This document shows positions 42,861 to 53,249 of a stretch of 64,000 nucleotides of DNA, in pieces. The translations under genes were made by a program, and so were the position numbers. The DNA is from Staphylotrichum longicolle (Eukaryota > Ascomycota > Sordariomycetes > Sordariales > Chaetomiaceae): the NCBI GenBank assembly GCA_019096155.1, contig JAHCVI010000002.1:5146001-5210000 (forward strand), in the 5' to 3' direction. Each line of letters starts with the position of its first letter. Within the stretch, counting starts at the first letter, position 1. The notes under the pieces are model-generated. The model was not told where the DNA came from. It ran no database searches and worked only from the letters and a program-made list of their open reading frames with translations.

Positions 42861-44950
42861 TCACAACTTGACCAACCCTTGCTGCAAAGCACTCCAGTCT
42901 TTCTCGCCAAACCGGACATATGTTCCGTCCCTCAGCCAGAACAACGCGTCGTCCTGGACCTTGGCGGGATCGACGCTTTGCTGTCGAAGCACGTTCTTCT
43001 GCTGCTTGTTTGTTCCCGTGTTCTGCATGCCCACCTCTTTCAACAAGCGTAAGAACAGGGGCACCGCATATCGCGGCAACTGTTCCTTCGCATGGACAGC
43101 CAAGCTAGCAAGGACTTGGTCGCTGGCTTGGGGGCTGTCCAAAACAATGGCCGCACATCCAGCGCGGCCGTCGTGATTAGGCAACTGCACCCCATAGACG
43201 TTGGCTTCTTGAACTGCAGGGTGCATGCCGAGTGCTTTGGGCGACCTCGGCCGTCGAGACATTCTCACTCTTCCAGCGGAATGTGTCGCCGATTCGGTCA
43301 CTAAAGTAGACACGCCCATCGCTGTCCCATTTGAGCACGTCACCTGAGGAACCTGAAGCCTCATATTAGTGGCGGGTCTTGACGCGCTGCTTCAAGTGGT
43401 AAAGGAGGGAGCTCACCAGGCGTCGCCCTTCTTGAAAACATCTCGCATGATTTTCGAATTTGTGGCAGCTGCATTGCCAAAGTACCCCTGGAATCCCTTT
43501 TTGATATCCTCGGCGGGCAGTCTCACGATGAACTCGCCAACTTCGCCAGTCTTTGCACGCTGGCAATGACCCGTCTTTGGGTCCCGCCACGGAAGCTCGG
43601 TCTCGTCGTCGAGGCGCACAAGGGTAGATCGTATGCCGGCAATGGTGCCGGAGAGCAGGCCAAACCGCCCGATGGCTCCCTTGGCGAAGGAGTTGCGAGA
43701 GACGTTCCAGAGCCCCGCGGCGCCTTCGGTGGCGGCGTAGATCTCGTAGATGGTCTGCAGTGCCAAGTCACGTCAGCCCCAGTCCGGTTTTCACCAACGA
43801 CACTGCTTTCAATGTGGCTCACATCGATGCCAAATCGGTCCTTGAACCGATCCCATACGTCAGGCCGCAGACCGTTGCCCATGGCAGCCCGTACACAATG
43901 CTTCTTGTCCAGGTTCTCGCCCGTCACAGGGTCGATCTCGGGCGGTGCGACAGTCAGGTACCGGCAGGTTTCGCCCACGTATTGGATCACCGTCGACTTA
44001 GTCTCGCGCACTTCCTTCCAAAACGTCTTGGTCGAGAAGCGGCGCCCCAGAGCTGCAGTTGCTCCCGTGAACAATGCGCTACAGAATGCGAGGCACGAAG
44101 CGGCGCTGTGATAGAGCGGCATGCACTGTGCACGCATTAGACCAAACAGCTTCCAGCAGAGAACAGCAAACGTTCAAATGGCATTGCTCACCGTGTAGAA
44201 GACATCATCTGGTCCTGACGACGTGCCCTTTGCTGACATGGTGGCAGCCATATACACCTTCGCCCACGACACCACGGCCGGCTTCGGCATGCCTGTAGTG
44301 CCGGACGTGTAAATCAGAATGGCCATGTTGACGTACTCGCTTTCGGATCGCACGGCATCCGGGTACCGCACCGGCTCCTGGGTTCGAGCTTCGGCCTCGA
44401 CGTCTGACGTGAAGACGACGAATTTCATGCTGGGCAACGCTTGCCGGACCTCGTCCGTCACATTGTCCGCCACGCGCGGGTCAACAATGGCCAGCTTTGC
44501 CGTCGACTCCCGGAGACAGTGAGTCAAGGCGGCGCCTTGCAAGTTGTAGTTGATGAACGCAGGCTTGGCTCCGATGGCCCAGATGGCGAACCACAAAAAG
44601 ATGAACGTCTCCGAGTTCTGGTAGTCGAGTGACACGACGCCTCCCTCGCGCACGCCATGGCGCTCACGCAGCCAGGCGCCATAGCGCAGCACGGTCTGGT
44701 ATGTCTCAGCGTAGGTGTAAGACTTGCCCTCAAAGAGTATCAGGGGTTTTCTGGCCGTAGTCTTGTCATGGGCCTGCTTCTCAAGCACGTAGAAGACGTT
44801 GATCTTGTCCGCCCGAGTAGCACGGAAGAGGCTGAACAGGGTCGAGGCGGAGATGCGAAAGAAGAGGAGATCGTGGGCAAGCGAGAAGCGCGCGTTGAGA
44901 TACGCTGCTCCAGCTACGGCACCAGCGGCTGCGAGGGGAACAGGGACCAT
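42861..44950 (-). pseudogene. FAT1-like very-long-chain acyl-CoA synthetase / fatty acid transporter, two frame breaks
   Basis: An AMP-forming synthetase that would activate (very) long-chain fatty acids. Exons: 44950-44192, 44125-43823, 43754-43417 and 43352-42861. Introns are 66, 68 and 64 nt. The N-terminus has a membrane anchor. Motifs are good up to exon 3: IYTSGTTGMPKPAV (P-loop), MPLYHSAA, YVGETCRYL, IYEIYAATEG. In exon 4 the expected C-terminal core (GDVLKWDSDGRVYFSDRIGD, FRWKSENVSTAEVA, then ALGMHPAVQEANVYGVQLP) needs three frames. The first break is within 43351-43345, just after the acceptor; the second is an extra A at 43236. No splice signal explains either. As read, translation stops at a TGA three codons into exon 4, losing the C-terminal lid domain needed for thioester formation. 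It is either a recent pseudogene or affected by sequence errors. Confidence 0.8.
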
Positions 44951-45877
44951 GGTATTCAGGTTAGGATTGAGGTCGAGGGTCTGTGGTAGTGAGCGTCCAG
45001 TGGCCAGCGCAGGATTGAATCGATTGATCGGTCGCAGGCCCTTCTTTTTGCGACTGTCTTCTCCTTCTGGGGAGCGCGGGCGGCCATGATGTCGTTCCTG
45101 GGGCCTTGGCGTCAAGAACAGAGACGATTCCGCTTTGGGAAAGAATTGGAGGCTCTCCTCGTTCTCGGCGAGTCGGGGAATGAGGGGAAAAGGAAAGATA
45201 CCGAGGCACAACCTGCCAGGACCAGGGGACTGGCGCCAACCTCGCGAGTCGTCCAATCGGCGGCTGGAGGCAAAAACCCAGGGACCGTGTTGTGAGACGT
45301 GTTGTGATGCGACTCTGTGCGTGCCCCTTGCTGAACACCCTTGAAATTCCCAGACGATGTCCAAACTTGGCATGCTTGACAAGCGGAGCGCGCTTGTTTC
45401 CCCAGACTTCCGATGGACCCAGTGGAGCACCTGTTTGCTTGGCTTGCTGCTAGTTTGTGGGGTCGCTGAGGAACGCACTTTTGGCTTGTTCGGAACAAAG
45501 TGATGTTACCTTGATCAGATGAAGCTGATATCAACTGGATGCTAGTCCAGACATATGCACCAGGAACGGCCTTCAAGTTCAAAATTCCGTTTACGAAATG
45601 CGATGAGACCCAAACCCACATCTGAGGCTCTCTTAGTACATCTGACTCCGCTTTCATAGAAGTTCCCGCCATAGAGGTTCCCACTTCCCAGCATTCATTG
45701 TCCTACCGTTCCACTTCAAACCATGTTGGAATCAACGTGCTTGAGAGATCAAGGTAGATGAGGTATCCAGGTAGGTAAGGCAGTCAAATGCCCATCCATC
45801 ACCACGCAAGGCCTCAACCCATCCTCTCAGGATAACCTCCAAACCAGAGACCCGATGCCCCATTGTGTAGGACTCAA
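44951..45877. other. Intergenic, synthetase promoter and CBM1-protein 3' side
   Basis: The synthetase frame is open upstream to about 45478, but that part has no conserved sequence. No other gene. Confidence 0.5.
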
Positions 45878-46455
45878 TCAACACAAATACTGATGATTGC
45901 ACGGCTCGTCCGGCGTCAAGGTGAGCGTGACAACGGACGGGGTTGTCGTGGACGGTTTGGGGCTCAGATAGGTGATGAATGTGGACACGACTGTCGGACC
46001 AACACTGAAGACGGTGGTCAAAGTCCGAATCGTTGCCGAAGGCTGGCCCGAACTTCCCTCCTCGATGGCGACGCATTGAGAGTACCAGATGCTATGGACA
46101 GGGGTGGAGCATGTCAGCATGCGTCTTGGCCCTGTCAAGACCTAGGGGGACTGAGAAGCTAGACTTACTTCCCGTCATTCTTGCAATATGACCCGCGTGG
46201 GCATAGTGTTGGCCCTGTCCACGTTTGGCCGCCGCCTGAAATGCTGGAGTTAGATTACTGAGTGACCGTGATAGGTTCATTCGCTTTGTGCTCACATTGG
46301 CCGTATAGAGTTTGAACAGCACCCGGAGCTGCGACGGTAGGTGTAGGTGTTGGGGTTGGCGTGGGAGATTGAGGCTGAGTTCTTATCCATGTCCACCTCT
46401 GGGCCGTTGTAGCCTCCAGCAACAAGCAAGAGAATAGGAGTGACTTGAGCATCAT
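45878..46455 (-). CDS. Small secreted CBM1 protein without a catalytic domain
   Basis: 146 residues from three exons: 46455-46296, 46235-46169 and 46091-45878. Introns are 60 and 77 nt. A signal peptide (MMLKSLLFSCLLLEATTAQ) is followed by a short TP-repeat linker (PTPTPTPTP). A complete family 1 carbohydrate-binding module follows: YGQCGGQTWTGPTLCPRGSY, then CKNDGNIWYSQCV, with the aromatic face (Tyr, Trp, Tyr) and four Cys. The last 70 residues are Thr/Ser/Val-rich with a final Cys and show no enzyme fold. Each CBM1 half lies on a different exon, so frame scans miss the module. CBM1 binds cellulose or chitin. The protein may be a wall-coating, adhesive or chitin-shielding factor; this is inference. 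The start may be either of two adjacent ATGs. Confidence 0.92.
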
Positions 46456-47340
46456 GACAAGCCGTTGTGTGAATGAAAGTGCTGGGAGAGATGGAACAGG
46501 GGAGACAGCATGGTGGGACATCCTTCTAAATAAAGCGCACGGGTCCGTTTCCGGAGCACCTGGCAATGTCCGAAATCCAAGGGATCGGGAGGCCCATTTC
46601 CAGAATCCGGGTCCCCGTGTCTCGCCATATGAGCTTCACACCGGTGCAGGGCGGGAGCTACTCACCTCAGATGGTCCGGTACATAAGGAGGGTCAGGCGG
46701 CCCTAGCCTTTCACATGTATATTGGAACCCAATATTGGTTTGCCGATGGGTCGGACGTCTCCACTGGCACGCCATTGGGGTAGGAGCAAGAAAACAATAA
46801 TGTCGAGTTCAGTGCCCCTCATCAAGAAGTACTGCTCCCCAAGACATTGCATCTGTTCCCTTCTTCAGGTTTGTGTCAACTTCCCAGTCCTTAACCTGCC
46901 AACTCATCTTTCTCCCGTTTCACGACACCAGGTAATATCACGCTGAATAACAACGGAACCATATCAACCACGATGCAGTTGAGCTCCAATCCATCTCAAG
47001 CCGCTGCTATTTTGGGCCGGCAGCCAAGCCCGGGCTATTAATCATGTGCGAAGGAAGCGATGGGGTAGTTCCGGGTGATAAAGTGCATATCGCCTACATC
47101 CATCCGGAGCAGCGGATAAAGCGTGGGAGTAGTTGCCACGAGAAATCCTCCGATGTGCGGCCGGTCTTGACGGGGACAAATACCAGGACGACAGCAGGAG
47201 GAACGGAGAGAGAAAAAAAGAGAAACAAGGTACCTGGAGGTCGGGCCAAGACAAGCAACCTGAAAGATGCGCTTTTGTCCCAAAGTCTATGCCGCTATCA
47301 ACGGTTCACACGGCCTCCAACGCCCGGCATTCAGGGCATG
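46456..47340. other. Intergenic, CBM1-protein promoter and PMI 3' side
   Basis: 885 bp without recognisable gene. Confidence 0.5.
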
Positions 47341-48784
47341 CTACAATCGACCGTTGTGGTGGTCTTCAACCTCGCAAAAGGCTTTGAACGTGATGAACTC
47401 GTCATCACCAGTCGCACCTTCAGACTCAAGCACACATTCGGCAGTGGCACCCACAAAGAAGACATATCCCTCCTTGACTTCCTGCACCGTTGGTCCGACC
47501 GAGATCTTGCCCTTTCCAGCAGTGCAAATGATGATGCTCGGACCGTCCAGCGGATCAAAGGTCGCCTTTGCCCCATTCCCTTTGAGAGTCGTCTGCACCA
47601 CACTGAACTCGTCGATTGGGGGGTCGTACAGAGTAACGGTGGAGCCTGAGCTGTAGCCGGCCCGGTTAAGGGTTGCATACGGGTAGTCGACCGGATGCAT
47701 CTTCTGCTCATCGATGGGCGCGTATTTGTAGGTGAGCATGTTGACGAGAGTGTCGACGTCCTTAAATTTGGGAGTAAAGCCCGCGCGCACCACGTTGTCA
47801 CTGCTCGCCATGCACTCGACAATGTCGCCGCTGACGTAGGCGTGGATGTCATCGGCCTGGAGGAAGAGCGCCTCGCCGGGCTGCAGGGTGACGAAGTTGA
47901 GGAAGAAGAGGACGAAAAGGCCATAGTCGGGCCCAAACTGGCCGTGAAGACGAGTGACCAGCTCGGCAAGAACCTTCCCGGAAGTGGCCGTAACGCCTCC
48001 TCCGGCAAAGTCAGCTCCAGCGCTAGAGGCAGATTCGACAAGCACCTTGGACGCGGAGGCCATGTCAGCCTCGGAGGACGACATGAGCGCGCCAAACACC
48101 TTCTGTAGGGCCTTCTTGTTCCGCTGTGTCGCCTCCTCAGAGTCGTCGCCCTTGGTCTCCTTGACGACTTGGGCGAACTCATCAGCCTTGTCGGCGCCCA
48201 CAAGCTGGCGGAGGGCAGGCACGGCGCCCAAGAAATGTGCGATCTCCTCCAAGGGGCGGAACCCGCAGAGGCCTTCAAACGGGGTGATGGCAATGGCCAT
48301 CTCGGGCTTGTGGTTGTCATCGGGGTAGTTTTTCGGGTCTCGGGCGTGGAGCTGCTCGGCAAGCTTCTTGTTTGGGTGTGCCTGAATGGACAGGGCCTTG
48401 TTGACGGAGAGCACTTTGAAGAGGAATGGCACCTTGTTGTCATAGCGAGCAGCGACGGACGAAGCCAGAAGGGCCTGGTTGTCTTGAACGAGGTCGAGGA
48501 GCGTGCGGCCGGTGGTCACATCCTTGGAGGGGTTGGAGGGGTGGGTGCCCATCCACAGCTGGAGACACGCCCGTCAGTGACTTTCCCCCCAAAGCGATGG
48601 CAGTGACAAATCTTGGAGCGAGATGGGAAGACGGACGCACCTCTGCGTACGGCTGATCATCTTGAATTTTGAATGTGGCGTACGGCGTTGCAGCCGCAAA
48701 CCGAGCAACGGCAGACTCCTTGCCCTTCTTTCCCCACTCGTAGGAATTCGCTCCGCATTGGAGTCGAATCAACGGAACCTGCAT
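47341..48784 (-). CDS. Mannose-6-phosphate isomerase (type I PMI)
   Basis: A zinc enzyme interconverting fructose-6-phosphate and mannose-6-phosphate, the entry to GDP-mannose for glycosylation and cell wall mannan. Exons 48784-48641 and 48558-47341 are separated by an 82-nt intron; the product is 453 residues, a normal fungal length. Exon 1 has the conserved start VPLIRLQCGANSYEWGKKG. Exon 2 begins LWMGTHPSNPS, then KVLSVNKALSIQAHPNKKLA, PEMAIAITPFEGLCGFRP and GEALFLQADDIHAYVSGD followed by IVECMASSDNVVRAG; together these supply the Gln, His, Glu and His zinc ligands and the catalytic Arg. Nothing unusual in the reading frame. Confidence 0.96.
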
Positions 48785-49764
48785 CGTTGAAGTTGTGATC
48801 GGACTGGTCGCCGCGGAGGAGGAATGGGTTGAAACTGAAGGGGCACGAGACGAGTTCTAACACGACTGTTTCTCGGGCTGCATTTAAACCTTCGAGTCGT
48901 CGATGCTTCGTATCAATCGCTTATCTGGTGACAGGTGTGGACCTGGAGATGCTCCTTCCGTCTCGTGGAGCTTGCACTTCAGCCCCTCCTCCACTTTACG
49001 TCACAGCTCGGGGTGAGGGGTTGAGACGAGCCAGGGGCCGAGGGTCGCACTGTGTGACTCTTTGCGCAGGCAGACACGTTCCGCCCTTCGCCTGCCAGGG
49101 GCGAGACACAGTCAGAAGCCAGCCTTGGCTCACACAGTAGCCTTGACAGGGGTCAACAGTGGCATGGGCTTCCCAAATCACCGTGACGCGACCCTGGTTA
49201 CCGCCTTCTATTCTGCCCCTACTTGGATGTCGACAGCTGCACCCATCAACCAGCTCACCACAGTTTGCCAACAACATCACCGTCCATCATTGCTGGCACA
49301 GGCCAGAGTAGTCTCACTAAATTTCTTTATACCTCGATTCTCCCATGCCGCACCACGGTTCCACCACATCTTGACGGTTAATGGATGCACAGTTGTCCTT
49401 GCCGAGTCCACACATGATCGTCCACATCCTACTCTAGAACCACCCAGGAGACTTGTCGGGACCCCCAACGCCTCTCAAGGTCCGTAGCTGCCCAATCCAA
49501 GTTACAGGTGCTCACTGACATTTACTTGGACAGAACTTCGTCTTAGGATACCACACAACCAGACCAACCCGCTGCCCTGGGCAGTTCCCGAAGCGAGCTC
49601 GAAACGCGGAAGACGAGATTAGTCGCCTACTATCATAAAGGGTCGCGTGAAGGAAACGCAGTGTCCGACATACGAACAAACCAACACCCCTGGAGATCGA
49701 TCAATTGGACGCTCGACCGCCTACCTCACCTCGCAACACCCTAGCACACACGACCGCACCGGCC
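48785..49764. other. Intergenic, divergent promoters of PMI and SGF29
   Basis: 980 bp shared by two divergent genes. The frame of the SGF29 gene is open 60 bp upstream of its ATG, starting only with non-ATG codons. Confidence 0.5.
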
Positions 49765-50874
49765 ATGTCTTCACGCAACCGTAATTCTCGCGGGCCGAAC
49801 CGCAACAGTGGGAGCACTCAAGGGGAAGAGGCGCATTTATGGGGCCAGATCAAAGACGACATTCGGTCAATGGTCGAGGGAGTCAATAACAGCAACGACT
49901 CGCTTCGCGCCATCGTTGCACAAGATAACTACATCGCCAAGAACAAGGAGGGCATTGACGTTGCCGAAGCCGAACAGAAGCTCGACAGCCTCCTGCGGAG
50001 CGGCGTTAAGGGGGCCGACATATCAAAGCAGCAGATAGACGCCCTTGTCGAACACGTCACCGTGTTGAGGGCACTGGTCAAAGCCAGGGAGGATGCGGAG
50101 GCTCAAACGGCGGGACCTTCTGGCTCGTCCGGCCGCGAGAGGCCGAGCGGTTTGCTATCGGCATCGAGCAGATCCGCGTCAGTCCGAGGGGCCAGCGCGC
50201 GCGAGAAGGAGCGAGAGAAGGACAAGGACAAAGACAGGGACCGAGATCCGGGCTCCGTGTACGAATTTGACGGTTCTGGCGATTCGCCGGTACCGTCGCC
50301 GGCTGGGAGGAAGCTGGGGGGGAGTGCCGGCGCTGGGAGCGATCGTTCAGCAAACCGAGACAGCGTTCCCCCACGCGGCGGAGATCGCGACACGCCAGGG
50401 AAGGCAGACAGTGTCCCCCCGGAATCCGGCGCGAGCGCTGCTGCACCAGCGGCATTGCGGGCCAAGGTGTCGTTTTTTAAGGGCCAGGACGTCGTCTTCA
50501 AGCCAAAACCGACCACAACCACGGAGAGTACAGAATGGATGCTGGGAAAGGTGCAACAAGTTCTGGGTGAGGGCAAATCACGGAGGTACAAGGTGCAGGA
50601 CGCCGACCCCGACTTGCCACCCGATCAGCGTGTCGAGTACCGGACCAGCGCCAGCAGCATGATCCCAATACCGGCTGCAGGAGTCGAGCAGGCGCCACTT
50701 GACAAGGGCAAGACGGTCCTGGCCCTTTATCCCGATAGCACCACGTTCTACAAGGCCGAGGTGATGGGGAGTGAGGCGGCTACCGGAAAGGTCAGCCTAC
50801 GGTTCGAGGGCGAGGAGAACAATGTGACGCTGCAGCTCGTCGATCGCCGGTTTGTGGTCGAGTATCGGAACTGA
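49765..50874 (+). CDS. SGF29: SGF29-like SAGA subunit, tandem Tudor
   Basis: Sgf29 reads H3K4 methylation for the SAGA acetyltransferase complex. One exon, 369 residues from ATG 49765. The N-terminal 120 residues are helical (LWGQIKDDIRSMVEGVNNSN and following coiled stretch), suited to binding the SAGA HAT module. A disordered Ser/Arg/Glu/Asp-rich linker follows, with a long alternating KEREKDKDKDRDRD charge tract. The C-terminal SGF29 domain begins near residue 235 (KVSFFKGQDVVFKPKP) and contains WMLGKVQQVLGEGKSRRYKV, SASSMIPIPA, VLALYPDSTTFYKAEV and the ending LVDRRFVVEY. Conserved Tyr and Phe of the methyl-lysine pocket (LYPDSTTFY) are present. Confidence 0.93.
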   Translation: MSSRNRNSRGPNRNSGSTQGEEAHLWGQIKDDIRSMVEGVNNSNDSLRAIVAQDNYIAKNKEGIDVAEAEQKLDSLLRSGVKGADISKQQIDALVEHVTVLRALVKAREDAEAQTAGPSGSSGRERPSGLLSASSRSASVRGASAREKEREKDKDKDRDRDPGSVYEFDGSGDSPVPSPAGRKLGGSAGAGSDRSANRDSVPPRGGDRDTPGKADSVPPESGASAAAPAALRAKVSFFKGQDVVFKPKPTTTTESTEWMLGKVQQVLGEGKSRRYKVQDADPDLPPDQRVEYRTSASSMIPIPAAGVEQAPLDKGKTVLALYPDSTTFYKAEVMGSEAATGKVSLRFEGEENNVTLQLVDRRFVVEYRN

Positions 50875-51743
50875 CTTGCGCAACATGCGAATGGCCATTA
50901 TTCGAGCGTTTTTACGGAGTCTGCAGCGCCTGTTTGTGATGTCGTTGATGGTTGCCCTCCTCTGCTTGGGTGAAATAGATACATTTTATAATCGAGGCCC
51001 TTGCGACGAATGTTTTCTGGCCTCTGATCATTGATAAGCGAAGAGCTGGCCCACTCCTCGGCCAAGCACAGTCCACGTTGCGCCGAGCTGAAAGAGAAGC
51101 TGATTGGCTAGGAAATCAGGGGTAATAAATTCTCGCCTCGACAGCGCCCGGAGTTCAAGGTTTCGGACCATGCAGGTGGCCCTCCTTTCCTGTCAGGGGT
51201 TGAAAACGCGGGCTTCGCGTGGACAACACCACCACTCCCATCCTCAATCGAATCCAAGACGACGACAAATTTCAGTCTGCTTCTCTTTCACCCGTCCTCC
51301 GGCGCGCGCTCAGTCGCCAACACGAAATCCCGTCGCAAATTGACCGCTCGTATCCGTCTCGTCGCAAGGTACTGTGTTCCCGGCTGCGCTAATCTGCAAT
51401 CTCTCATCTCATTTCCGCGGCAGGCGAGGCTCTGTTTGTGCGACACGTGGGCTAACGTGTTTGCCTTCTCCTAGCGCATAGGTAGTTGTCTCGATCCTGC
51501 GGCACACCATCGCTCGACGACACAAACGATTCGCCAGCCGGCATCATCGTCGTCCATTTTGTTGATCCATTCGGCCTGGACTCTTGTCGCATCCGCACTG
51601 TCAGGAATTCCGAGAGGGTGAATCCCGTTTCTTTGGGCGACACGAGGGCAGATTGTCTTTCACGAACTTTGCCGACCCCGAAACCGAGTTTTACCCACCC
51701 TTATCCCAAAGCGTCCACTAAGACAACAACATCATCGGCCAAG
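50875..51743. other. Intergenic with ARF leader and possible 5' UTR intron
   Basis: The 3' part probably belongs to the ARF mRNA. An intron-like segment at about 51369-51423 (gtactg, gctaat branch, ccgcggcag) might be a leader intron; this is weak evidence. Confidence 0.4.
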
Positions 51744-52430
51744 ATGGGCGCCGCGCTGTCCATTTCGAGCCTTTTCGGCAAGCTGTTCGGGTCCAAGGAA
51801 GTGCGCATCTTGATGTTGGGGCTCGATGCCGCGGGCAAGACGACCATCCTGTACAAGCTCAAACTCAACCAGACCATGACGACCATCCCGACCGTCGGCT
51901 TTAACGTCGAGACGTTCACGTACAAGAACATCAAGTTCAACATGTGGGACGTTGGTGGCCAGGACAAGATCCGCCCGCTGTGGAGGCATTACTACAGCGG
52001 TGAGCATCCCGCATCCGACAGAGTGTTTGAAAGAGTAATAAGGCTGACAATAAACCGACAGGCACCCAGGGTCTCGTGTTCGTTGTCGATTCGTCGGACC
52101 ACGCCCGGATAGAGGAGGCAAAGACGGAACTGCACCGCATCCTTAACGACCTGGAAATGTCCGACTGCCTTCTTCTCGTGTTTGCAAACAAGCAGGATCT
52201 TGATGGTGGTACGTTTGATCTCTTGTGCACCTAGACCGTTCCCATTCGCTGACGTACCGCGCACAGCCATGGACCCTCAAACAATTACCCAAAAGCTCGA
52301 GCTCTCGAAGCTGAAGGAACGGCCGTGGTTCGTTCAGCCGGCTATCGCCACCGAGGGCGAGGGTCTGACCGAGGGCTTCGGTTGGCTTTCGGACAACATC
52401 AAGAAGATGCCCAAGTACGGCGGGAAATGA
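51744..52430 (+). CDS. ARF6-type small GTPase (ArfB / yeast Arf3 class)
   Basis: 188 residues from exons 51744-51999, 52062-52208 and 52267-52430 (introns 62 and 58 nt). Gly2 after the start Met is a myristoylation signal followed by an amphipathic helix. All GTPase motifs are intact: GLDAAGKTT (P loop), TIPTVGFNVET (switch I), WDVGGQDKIRPLWRHYYSGT (switch II) and ANKQD. RHYYSGTQGLVFVVD and the divergent C-terminal third place it nearer to ARF6/ArfB than to ARF1. ARF6 proteins act at the plasma membrane in endocytosis and polarised growth. The sequence between the last motif and the end (MDPQTITQKLELSKLKERPW) is more divergent than in ARF1. It could be misnamed as plain ARF by a quick search. 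Confidence 0.94.
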
Positions 52431-53249
52431 GTACAGTCATGAGAACCACGAACGACACTGCGGAAAGGCTGCGACGAAGTGGAGAATCCATGGAGGCCAT
52501 CGCCCGGGATGGGTGCTCTTCTCATGGCTGTTTCCGCTTTGTCGGGCAAGAACCAAGCCGCGACAACGGCAAACGCACATCGCCTCGATGTTTCTCGACC
52601 ACCCGAGAAGACAGAGGCGAGGAGATGCCATTTTCGACTCAAACGACTTGGCAACTGGGGCACGGGGATTTCATGAACTTCCCGCGCCACAAGCCGATCA
52701 ATCTCGTGTCGGCAGGTGGAGGATATCTTGCCATAATTCTTGTCGTCTTTTGTTGTTGCCCTGTCATGTCTACACTCGAGCCCTGTGTTCCCCTTTGTTT
52801 TGAACGTTTCTCTACGAAAACTTATATCTTAATGTCCGGGGCGGCAAACCTAGTCCCGTTTTCGTCTTTTTTTGTTCACCATAGCCGGAGGAACACAGTC
52901 TATACCCAGGAGCGGGAAGTTGGGGAGGGATTGGCAGCGACTGAGTTTTGAGAATGTCAGAATTGAAACCTCATCCAAAACTGAAGTGGCAGGCGTCAAC
53001 AGCGCGCGATGAACATGAAACAACTAAGGCTGCGTCGTCTTGTATCTTTTTTTGCAGTTGTGTTTGATGTGACTTCTGTAACAACGCCCAACAGACTCCT
53101 TACGCCTTACTATTTAAATCCGGTATCCCAAGTCTCAAACTTGTGCATGCTCATCGTCAACGCCAGGTAGAATGCCGTGCCATGCCGCGCTCCCATCCAA
53201 AACGCCTTTGCGGAAAGGACACCCAAAGCAGCACAAACTTCTCGCAAGC
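52431..53249. other. Intergenic, convergent 3' ends of ARF and CDK8 genes
   Basis: 820 bp with no recognised gene. Confidence 0.5.
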
